Of a stretch of 64,000 nt of DNA, positions 57,701 through 64,000 are shown piece by piece (the stretch's first letter is position 1; the number at the start of each line of letters is the position of its first letter). The DNA comes from Microbulbifer sediminum (GTDB taxonomy: Bacteria > Pseudomonadota > Gammaproteobacteria > Pseudomonadales > Cellvibrionaceae). Below the pieces are notes generated by a model. It made no database searches, was not told the DNA's origin, and saw only the letters and a list, made by a program, of their open reading frames with translations. A program made the position numbers and the translations under genes. The DNA is taken from the NCBI RefSeq assembly GCF_021729035.1, contig NZ_JAJSAP010000006.1:212875-276874 (forward strand), given 5' to 3'.

Positions 57701-58444
57701 ATGGCGCATAAAGTAAAAGGCAGTAAACAATACCGCATGAAGGTGGTACCGCACCGGCCATATTCCGGCGCCCTGTCCGTGCTGGGGGTGACACTGCTGG
57801 TACTGGCCACGTCGGCGGCCGCCTACTTTGCGGGGCAGTATCACCTCCGCAAAGGGCTCGACCGCAAGACCCTGGCCCATGAAGAGTCCCTTGATAGACT
57901 CGAGGCCCTGCAGCGGGAGAACGAGGCGCTGCGGCTCCGGGTAGCCACGGCTGAGCAGTCACTGGCAATCGGTGAGCAGGCGGACGAGAAAATACGCGCG
58001 GAACTGGTGGAGAAGGAAAACCGCATTGCCGAGCTAAAGCAGGAGATTTCCTTTTACCGGGGCGTGATGGCACCGGATGATGACGGCGATGGCGTTTCCA
58101 TCGGCCGCTTCAGTCTTTCGCAGATGGCCGATGAGAGGCGCTTCCAGTTCAAGCTGTTGGTGCAGCAATCGGCCACGCGACACAGCGTGGTGACGGGACA
58201 TGCGACTTTCACCGTGGTGGGCAGTCAGGATGGACAGCCAAAACGCTATCCCCTGAGCGACCTGTCGCAGCAGGTGGAGAGCGAAAAGATCGCCCTGCGC
58301 TTCAAATATTTCCAGAATATTGAGGGCGAGCTACAGTTGCCTCATGGCTTCGAGCCGGAAGGCGTTGAGCTGTCGCTCAAGTCCAGTGCGCGAAAGGGGT
58401 TCAATATTGAGCAGCGCTATGGCTGGCTGGTTCAGAAGAGCTGA
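57701..58444 (+). CDS. Membrane-anchored coiled-coil protein (DUF6776-like)
   Basis: 247 residues. One membrane helix (about 24-46), a coiled coil (about 55-110, heptads such as ESLDRLEALQRENEALRLRV), then a periplasmic C-terminal domain of roughly 120 residues ending FNIEQRYGWLVQKS. The function is unknown. Its position between argC and a bactofilin gene is conserved in related gammaproteobacteria, which suggests a role in cell-shape scaffolding; that is inference. Confidence 0.75.
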   Translation: MAHKVKGSKQYRMKVVPHRPYSGALSVLGVTLLVLATSAAAYFAGQYHLRKGLDRKTLAHEESLDRLEALQRENEALRLRVATAEQSLAIGEQADEKIRAELVEKENRIAELKQEISFYRGVMAPDDDGDGVSIGRFSLSQMADERRFQFKLLVQQSATRHSVVTGHATFTVVGSQDGQPKRYPLSDLSQQVESEKIALRFKYFQNIEGELQLPHGFEPEGVELSLKSSARKGFNIEQRYGWLVQKS

Positions 58445-58480
58445 TGCCAGGCGCTGATTTCACGAGGTTTCGACTCAGTT

Positions 58481-58927
58481 ATGTTTAAAAAGCAAGAGAA
58501 AGAGAAGACGACAACTATGGCTAGCTCTGGAAGTAACCACACGACTCTGATCGCACGCCAGACCGAGGTGAGCGGCGACCTGCATTTCCGCGGTAACCTG
58601 GTGGTTGAAGGCACTGTGAACGGCAATGTCAGCGCACACAGCGACAGCGACGCGCGGCTACAGATTGTCGATGGTGGCAAGGTCGAGGGTGAGATCCGCG
58701 TCCCGCACGTGGTGATCAACGGCAACGTCAAGGGGGATGTCTACGCCGTGCGCCACCTGGAGCTCTCCGCCAAGGCGATGGTCGAGGGCAACGTGCACTA
58801 CAAGCTGATCGAGATGGTCAAGGGTGCGCAGGTCAACGGCTCCCTGGTCTCCAACGTCGAGGTGGACACTGCCGGCGAGCCCCGCATGCTCGAGTACTCC
58901 GAGGAGGCCTCGGTAGACGCCGAGTAA
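58481..58927 (+). CDS. Bactofilin (polymer-forming cytoskeletal protein)
   Basis: 148 residues. A short basic, disordered start is followed by the repetitive right-handed beta-helix: TEVSGDLHFRGNLVVEGTVNG, IVDGGKVEGEIRVPHVVING, VEGNVHYKLIEMVKGAQVNG. Bactofilins polymerise without nucleotide and position peptidoglycan enzymes or scaffold the membrane. An M23 endopeptidase, a frequent bactofilin partner, is encoded 2 kb away. Placed 36 bases after the coiled-coil gene, likely the same operon. Confidence 0.92.
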   Translation: MFKKQEKEKTTTMASSGSNHTTLIARQTEVSGDLHFRGNLVVEGTVNGNVSAHSDSDARLQIVDGGKVEGEIRVPHVVINGNVKGDVYAVRHLELSAKAMVEGNVHYKLIEMVKGAQVNGSLVSNVEVDTAGEPRMLEYSEEASVDAE

Positions 58928-58989
58928 TCCTGACCCCCTGCCGTCGGTCGGTCAGTCGCTGCCTGCGAGCCGGCCGGCAGCCCCGGCAA

Positions 58990-59014
58990 ATACTTGACTG
59001 ATTTCGTCGGTTTT
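58990..59014 (+). promoter_or_regulatory. IscR type 1-like operator and erpA promoter
   Basis: The 25-base stretch starting ATACTTGACTGATTT matches 22 of 25 positions of the E. coli IscR type 1 consensus as I recall it (ATASYYGACTRWWWYAGTCRRSTAT). It includes TTGACT (58994-58999), a good -35 box, 82 bases ahead of the erpA start, so IscR binding would compete with RNA polymerase. Confidence 0.7.
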
Positions 59015-59095
59015 AGCACTATGGCGACCCCCGTGCCCTGCTCAATACAATGAGTCTGTGGGCTGCTGGGTCCCATATTCTGCCGAGAGAGACTT

Positions 59096-59449
59096 ATGTC
59101 AGAAGCTGTTTCCTTTTCTCCCGAGCCGGTGATCGTCACCGACAAGGCGGTGGCCAAGGTCAAGAGCCTGCTGGAAGAGGAAGGTAATCCAGAGCTGAAA
59201 CTGCGGGTGTTTGTCACCGGCGGCGGTTGTTCCGGTTTCCAGTATGGGTTCACCTTCGATGAGCTGGTGGCCGACGACGATGCCCTGGTAGAAAAAGACG
59301 GCATTGAGGTCGTGGTGGACCCCATGAGCTATCCCTACCTGGTGGGTGCAACGGTGGACTATGAGGAGGGCCTGTCCGGATCGCGATTTGTGGTGCAGAA
59401 CCCCAACGCGTCCTCCACCTGCGGATGCGGTTCCTCATTTTCGATCTGA
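59096..59449 (+). CDS. erpA: Iron-sulfur cluster insertion protein ErpA
   Basis: 117 residues, A-type carrier. [22 protein letters not shown] has the first Cys, and [13 protein letters not shown] the C-terminal pair, which together bind the [Fe-S] cluster. ErpA transfers clusters to apo-enzymes such as IspG/IspH and respiratory complex subunits. GAGAGAGAC precedes the ATG. A likely IscR-repressed promoter lies upstream. Confidence 0.95.
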   Translation: MSEAVSFSPEPVIVTDKAVAKVKSLLEEEGNPELKLRVFVTGGGCSGFQYGFTFDELVADDDALVEKDGIEVVVDPMSYPYLVGATVDYEEGLSGSRFVVQNPNASSTCGCGSSFSI

Positions 59450-59531
59450 TGCCCGAACCCGGGTCCACGACGGGGCCCGGTATGCAACTTACCTTTACTT
59501 CCCCTCGCAGCGTTTATTTCCCGACCGGCGG

Positions 59532-60641
59532 CTAGGCCGGATAGATACCACCAAGGATCGTTTCGCGGTCGGCGCCGGTCACGCCGGGACAGTTGCCCGG
59601 CAGCCCGCGCATGGTCTGGCGTGCCAGCCATGCAAAGCCCACGGCCTCCAGCCAGTCGGCGTCGATACCGTAATTGCCGGTGCTGGCGATGGACCATGTG
59701 GGCAGACGCCGGCGCAGTCGTCGCATCAGGTCACCATTGCGCGCACCGCCGCCACAGATCAGCAGCTCACCGCCATTGGCAAAGGCATGCACGGCATCCG
59801 CAATGCTGGCTGCCGTGACTTCCGCCAGGGTCGCCTGAACATCCGCTGGCGCCAGTTCCAGCCCCTCGCCGGCCCGCTCCAGCCAGGTCGGGTTGAACGC
59901 CTCGCGCCCGGTACTTTTGGGGGGTGGGGCGTTGAAATAGGGGTCGGCCATCAGGCGATTGAGGAGTTCCGGGCTCACGCGGCCGCTGGCTGCCCAGGCG
60001 CCGTCACGATCAAAGGGCTCGCTGCGGTGCAGGCCGATCCAGTAATCCAGCAGCGCGTTGCCGGGCCCGGTATCGTAACCCCGGACCGTGCCATCGGCGC
60101 ACAATTCGGTGATGTTGGCCATGCCGCCTATGTTGACCACCGCGCGGTCGCGGTCGGCGGAAAAGGCTGCTTTGTGGAAGGCCGGCATCAGGGGGGCGCC
60201 CTGGCCGCCGAGGGCCATATCCCGCCGGCGAAAGTCTGCGACTGTGGTGATGCCGGTCCGGGTGGCGATGGTATTCGGGTCGCCCAGCTGCATGGTAAAG
60301 GGGTAGGCAACGGAGCCGGGCGGGCGGTGCCGAACGGTCTGGCCGTGGCTGCCGATGGCTGTCACGACGGCTGGCTCGATCCCGGTATTTTCCAGTAGCG
60401 CCAGGGTCGCATCGGCGAATAGCTGTCCCAGCTGGCAATCCAGCTGGCCGGCGCGATCCAGCTCAGAGGGACCGGGCGCGCACAGCGCCAGGACGGCGTC
60501 GCGCAGGATAGGTGGAATCGGGTGGCCCAGCGTGGCGACAATATCGGCCCCGGATGATGTTTCCCCTGAAAAATCGACCAGCACCGCGTCGATACAATCG
60601 ACGCTGGTGCCGGACATCAGGCCGACGTAAAGCTCGCCCAT
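59532..60641 (-). CDS. anmK: Anhydro-N-acetylmuramic acid kinase
   Basis: 369 residues. Hsp70/actin-type kinase motifs: YVGLMSGTSVDCIDAVLVDFSG at the start, IGSHGQTVRHRP, AVVNIGGMANITEL, YDTGPGNALLDYW and LLICGGGARNGDLM. It cleaves and phosphorylates anhydroMurNAc to MurNAc-6-P, the first committed step of MurNAc recycling. amgK and murU, the alternative recycling route, are elsewhere in the window. ATG 60641 lies only 4 bases after the M23 peptidase stop, so the two are cotranscribed. Confidence 0.95.
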   Translation of the reverse strand: MGELYVGLMSGTSVDCIDAVLVDFSGETSSGADIVATLGHPIPPILRDAVLALCAPGPSELDRAGQLDCQLGQLFADATLALLENTGIEPAVVTAIGSHGQTVRHRPPGSVAYPFTMQLGDPNTIATRTGITTVADFRRRDMALGGQGAPLMPAFHKAAFSADRDRAVVNIGGMANITELCADGTVRGYDTGPGNALLDYWIGLHRSEPFDRDGAWAASGRVSPELLNRLMADPYFNAPPPKSTGREAFNPTWLERAGEGLELAPADVQATLAEVTAASIADAVHAFANGGELLICGGGARNGDLMRRLRRRLPTWSIASTGNYGIDADWLEAVGFAWLARQTMRGLPGNCPGVTGADRETILGGIYPA

Positions 60642-60645
60642 ATTG

Positions 60646-62028
60646 TCAGTTGACGTTTTGTTGGTTTTTTTCTTCGCTGCGTTGTGCCAGCGCCGGTTGC
60701 TCGTAATTTTCCAGCTTCGCCAGCAGGGGCTGGGTCTGGGCGCGAAAGCGCGCCATTTCCGCTTCCGGTATGGACTTGGCCTTCGGTAACTTGCGCACAA
60801 TCGTGGCTGGGTTGCGGTGGTGGCCGTCTACCAGGAACTCGTAGTGCAGGTGGGGGCCGGTGGCGTAGCCGGTAGAGCCCACGGTGCCGATGACCTGGCG
60901 CTGTTTGACCCGGTCCCCGACTTTCACCTTGCGCTTGTTGAGGTGCAGGTAGCGGGTGATGTAACGCTCGCCATGCTTGATAAATACGTAGTTGCCGTTG
61001 GGGCGGCTGTAGCCCGCCCGGATGACCCGCCCGCTGCCGGCAGCATAAACGGGTGTGCCGGTGGGGGCTGCGTAGTCCGTGCCATTGTGGGGGCGGCGGG
61101 TTTTATGGATCGGGTGTAGCCGGCTCGGGTTGAAGTGCGAGCTGATACGGGCAAAGTCCACGGGGGTGCGGATAAATGCCTTGCGCATGCTTTTCCCGTC
61201 CGGGGTGTAGTAGTTGGCGTCGCCATTCTGGTCGACATAGCGCACGGCACTGAAAGTCTTACCCTGGTTGACGAAGGTCACGGCCTGGATCGGGCCGTTG
61301 TCTATTTTCTCTCCGTCGAGGAATTCTTCCTCATAAAGGACGCTGAAGTGGTCCCCCTTTCTGATATCGAGGGCAAAGTCGATATCCGAGCTGAATACCT
61401 GCGCCATTTCCATGATCAGGTTGTTGCTCAGGCCGGCGTTGTTACCGGCGACGAACAGCGAGCTCTCGATTTCTGCCTGGCGATAGGCGGGATAGCTGTC
61501 GGCTTCCCGCTTGTGCAGGGCATAGCTGAAATCACCGGTTTCGCCGCGCTTGAACTCCAGGCGGCTGAGGCGGTCCCGGTGCAGTTCCAGGCTTTTGAGG
61601 GAGCCATCGGCGGCAATGTGGAAAGTGAGTTCCTCGCCCGGGCTCAGGCGTGCCAGTCCCTTTGCTTCCTTGCCGCTCTCCAGTAGCTCGTACATGTGCC
61701 GGGCATCGACACCGGCGCGGTCGAACAGATTGGACAGAGTGTCGCCGTTGCGTACCTTCACCCGCTTGGTGCTGAGCGTGGCGGGAGCCGCTGCGGAGGC
61801 CTCCGGCGCTGCGCCAGTTGCAGCTTCGCCGGCTGTGGGTGCTGCTTCCTCGACTGAGGAGAGGGTCACGGGGAGTGAGTGGCGTTTCGCTTCTACCTCT
61901 GGGGTGGAAACGAACATGGCGAGTGCCAGCGCGCAGCTGGCACCACCGGCTGCGAGAGCGTGAGTGCGCGGGAAGTGCTGGCGCAGGGCGCCCAGCAGGC
62001 GCGGCTTGGGAGTGCGATGATTCTGCAT
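60646..62028 (-). CDS. M23-family cell-wall endopeptidase (MepM-like, OapA/LysM)
   Basis: 460 residues. N-terminal helix (ALAAGGASCALALAMFVST), a LysM/OapA-type domain around VRNGDTLSNLFDRAGVD, then an M23 domain. Zinc ligands are seen in RRPHNGTDYAAPTGTPV (His/Asp) and GPHLHYEFLV (HxH). The enzyme cuts crosslinks in peptidoglycan, as E. coli MepM does. Operon with anmK downstream. Matches the PA0667-type gene beside tyrS in P. aeruginosa. Confidence 0.93.
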   Translation of the reverse strand: MQNHRTPKPRLLGALRQHFPRTHALAAGGASCALALAMFVSTPEVEAKRHSLPVTLSSVEEAAPTAGEAATGAAPEASAAAPATLSTKRVKVRNGDTLSNLFDRAGVDARHMYELLESGKEAKGLARLSPGEELTFHIAADGSLKSLELHRDRLSRLEFKRGETGDFSYALHKREADSYPAYRQAEIESSLFVAGNNAGLSNNLIMEMAQVFSSDIDFALDIRKGDHFSVLYEEEFLDGEKIDNGPIQAVTFVNQGKTFSAVRYVDQNGDANYYTPDGKSMRKAFIRTPVDFARISSHFNPSRLHPIHKTRRPHNGTDYAAPTGTPVYAAGSGRVIRAGYSRPNGNYVFIKHGERYITRYLHLNKRKVKVGDRVKQRQVIGTVGSTGYATGPHLHYEFLVDGHHRNPATIVRKLPKAKSIPEAEMARFRAQTQPLLAKLENYEQPALAQRSEEKNQQNVN

Positions 62029-62306
62029 GGTCTTAACAGGAGGCGCTGCTTGTACTTGTATTGCGTGCTTGGGAGTGTCTAAAAAACGAACACCAAGCGT
62101 TCTTTATACCAAAGATTTTACCTTGATTCACGGGGTAATTGACCTGTCTGTCCATGACGGAGTTCCTTTGCCTTAACATCCCGCAGTCGCTAATGCGCCA
62201 GGGGGGCGCTTGTATTTCATCCAGTATCGGGTAATGTTGCTGCCGCTCCGCCGCCAGCGAGCGGCGCAACAGACAATTAATGCAAGAGAATGCACGAGGG
62301 AAAACA

Positions 62307-63611
62307 ATGGCCGGGGTCGATACGACACTGCTGAAAGACTTGGACCGCCGGGGGCTGATCAACCAGGCCACCGGGGATGGGGAACTTACCGAGCATCTGG
62401 CGCAGTCCCGCACCCTCTATTGCGGCTTCGATCCCACCGCTGATTCCCTTCATATAGGGAGTCTAGTACCCCTGCTGACTTTGAAGAGGTTTCAGGCGGC
62501 AGGACACAAGCCGATCGCGCTGGTTGGCGGCGCAACCGGCCTGATTGGTGATCCTTCCTTCAAGGCGCAGGAGCGGAACCTGAATACCCCCGAGGTGGTT
62601 GCCGGGTGGGTGGACAAGATTCGGGCGCAGGTTTCCCGGTTTATCGATTTTGACTGTGGCGAGAACAGCGCCATGGTGGTGAATAACCTGGACTGGACGA
62701 AAGACCTCAGCGTACTGGATTTTTTGCGCGACGTGGGCAAGCACTTCTCCGTCAATAATATGGTGAACAAGGAGTCGGTCAAGCAGCGGATCCAGCGTGA
62801 GGGCGAGGGTATCTCCTTTACCGAGTTTTCCTACATGCTGCTGCAGTCCATGGACTTCTCAGAGCTCTACCGGGGATACGACTGCACCCTGCAGATCGGG
62901 GGCTCCGACCAGTGGGGTAACATCACCGGTGGCGTCGACCTGACGCGGCGCCAGCATCGGGGCAAGGTGTTTGGCATGACAATGCCCTTGGTTACCAAGG
63001 CCGACGGAACCAAGTTCGGCAAGACCGAAAGCGGCACCATCTGGCTGGACCCGGCGCGGACTTCACCCTATGCCTTTTACCAGTTCTGGCTGAATACGGC
63101 TGACGCCGATGCCTATAAGTTCCTGCGCTACTTTACTTTCCTGAGTGTCGATGAGATCGACGAGATCGAGCGTGCTGACGCGGAGCGTGCCGGCAAGCCC
63201 GAGGCGCAGGGCATCCTGGCGCGCGAGGTGACCCGTGAAATCCATGGCGAGGAGGGGGTGGCCGCCGCCGAGCGTATCTCCCGGGCGCTGTTCTCCGGCG
63301 ACAGCACCGAGTTGTCCGAGAGTGACCTGGAGCAGCTGCGCCAGGACGGCCTGCCGAGTTCCGTGCTGCCTGCCGACTTCGGTGACCAGAGCCTGATCCA
63401 TGTACTCGTGGAGGCCGGCATGGCCCCATCCGGAAAGCCGGTCAAGGATGCCCTGGGCCGCAACGCCGTGCTGGTGAATGGGCAGGCGGTGGGGATTGAT
63501 CGCAATAGTGATCCGGCCGGGGTGTTCAGCCAGGCTCATGCCAAGTGCGGTCGCTTCTTTATCGTTCGCCTGGGCAAAAAGAAGTACCACCTCTTTACCC
63601 TGGCTGGCTGA
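62307..63611 (+). CDS. tyrS: Tyrosyl-tRNA synthetase
   Basis: 434 residues. Class I synthetase: [21 protein letters not shown] has the HIGH-like motif, [22 protein letters not shown] the Tyr-binding region, and [14 protein letters not shown] the KMSKS-like loop (KFGKT). A C-terminal S4 RNA-binding domain ([15 protein letters not shown]) follows. ATG 62307 has GAGGG 7 bases upstream. In pseudomonads this tyrS is followed by an rRNA operon, as the promoters downstream suggest here. Confidence 0.96.
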   Translation: MAGVDTTLLKDLDRRGLINQATGDGELTEHLAQSRTLYCGFDPTADSLHIGSLVPLLTLKRFQAAGHKPIALVGGATGLIGDPSFKAQERNLNTPEVVAGWVDKIRAQVSRFIDFDCGENSAMVVNNLDWTKDLSVLDFLRDVGKHFSVNNMVNKESVKQRIQREGEGISFTEFSYMLLQSMDFSELYRGYDCTLQIGGSDQWGNITGGVDLTRRQHRGKVFGMTMPLVTKADGTKFGKTESGTIWLDPARTSPYAFYQFWLNTADADAYKFLRYFTFLSVDEIDEIERADAERAGKPEAQGILAREVTREIHGEEGVAAAERISRALFSGDSTELSESDLEQLRQDGLPSSVLPADFGDQSLIHVLVEAGMAPSGKPVKDALGRNAVLVNGQAVGIDRNSDPAGVFSQAHAKCGRFFIVRLGKKKYHLFTLAG

Positions 63612-63671
63612 TTGCTTTTCAGGCGTTTTTGGGGTGGCAGAGACTTTTTTACGGTTTTGTCACAAAAGCGC

Positions 63672-63700
63672 TTGCACCGGTCTCTGCCAGTCCGTATAGT
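63672..63700 (+). promoter_or_regulatory. rRNA-type promoter 1
   Basis: TTGCAC (63672-63677), a 17-base spacer and TATAGT (63695-63700), followed by a GC-rich discriminator (TCGCGCC), the form of growth-rate-controlled stable-RNA promoters. Confidence 0.6.
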
Positions 63701-63782
63701 TCGCGCCCTCGCTGCTTGAGAAGTGGCGGGGAGGCAGCTCCAAGTGATTGATTTTCTTAAGAAAATTTCTTCAAAAAAGAGC

Positions 63783-63810
63783 TTGCCAGACACGGAGAGG
63801 CCGCTATAAT
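63783..63810 (+). promoter_or_regulatory. rRNA-type promoter 2
   Basis: TTGCCA (63783-63788), a 16-base spacer and a perfect TATAAT (63805-63810), followed by GCGCGCC. An A/T-rich stretch at about 63749-63778 (GAAAATTTCTTCAAAAAAG) is a natural UP element. Confidence 0.8.
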
Positions 63811-63907
63811 GCGCGCCACTTCGGAAGGGCCGGGCGGTCCTTCGGGGTCGGGAAAAGACGCCTTCGGGCATCGGTTTCCGGCACTGAAAAAAGCCTTCAA
63901 AAAAGGC

Positions 63908-63935
63908 TTGCCAAGCACGAAGAGGTCGATATAAT
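63908..63935 (+). promoter_or_regulatory. rRNA-type promoter 3
   Basis: TTGCCA (63908-63913), 16 bases and TATAAT (63930-63935), followed by GCGCGCC. It is a near copy of promoter 2, 125 bases downstream, with an A-rich run before it. No structural RNA begins before the window ends. Confidence 0.8.
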
Positions 63936-64000
63936 GCGCGCCCCTTCGACGGTCACCGGAAGCGGTGGTCGGGGATCCCGGAAAGGCCCGAGCGGCCGGC

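Overview
The window reads as an ordinary chromosomal stretch of a GC-rich gammaproteobacterium. Gene order resembles two Pseudomonas aeruginosa neighbourhoods: apaH-ksgA-pdxA-surA-lptD ... trpE/trpGDC-vfr-osmC-coq7, and purD-purH-fis-dusB ... prmA-accC-accB-aroQ-dsbD. A third block, argC ... erpA-anmK-M23 peptidase-tyrS, ends at rRNA-type promoters. Divergence from Pseudomonas (no apaG, an ion channel inside the trp operon) suggests a marine relative such as the Cellvibrionales/Microbulbifer group. That placement is inference from recalled synteny, not a search result.

Layout. 1-6.6 kb: the end of a receiver-domain protein, the stress operon prkA-yeaH-spoVR (minus strand) and galE. 6.6-7.7 kb: a CapA-family phosphoesterase. 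7.9-13.2 kb: an AT-rich island holding what looks like a complete ribosomal-peptide (graspetide) locus. It has a 54-residue precursor on the minus strand and, divergently, an MvdC/MvdD-like ATP-grasp ligase, an HlyD-type adaptor and an ABC exporter with an N-terminal C39 peptidase. 13.2-22.6 kb: apaH, rsmA, pdxA, surA and lptD (minus), then amgK, murU and rpe (plus). 22.6-27.7 kb: trpE, a voltage-gated-type cation channel, trpG, trpD and trpC, preceded by a probable Trp-codon leader peptide. 27.7-41.1 kb: crp/vfr, an osmC gene, coq7, purD, purH, fis, dusB, a zinc-ribbon membrane protein, prmA, accC, accB, aroQ and dsbD.

41-50 kb: two lipoproteins, a PCu(A)C copper chaperone, a PAS-GGDEF-EAL protein, a PfkB kinase, PBP1b with a charged tail, and an HxlR regulator divergent from an MdaB-like oxidoreductase. 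50-56.5 kb: hemB, a MAPEG protein, hemL, thiD, hemJ and a ClC channel. 56.6-64 kb: argC, a coiled-coil membrane protein, a bactofilin, erpA behind a strong IscR type 1-like site, anmK, an M23 endopeptidase, tyrS, and three tandem rRNA-type promoters running off the right edge.

Working together: amgK, murU and anmK are three steps of peptidoglycan recycling. surA and lptD are chaperone and client in outer-membrane assembly. hemB, hemL and hemJ belong to haem synthesis. The most novel item is the graspetide locus. Its precursor is too short for usual gene callers, its C-terminal core is rich in Thr/Ser/Lys and Asp/Glu, and its leader ends in a near double-glycine motif that fits the C39 exporter.
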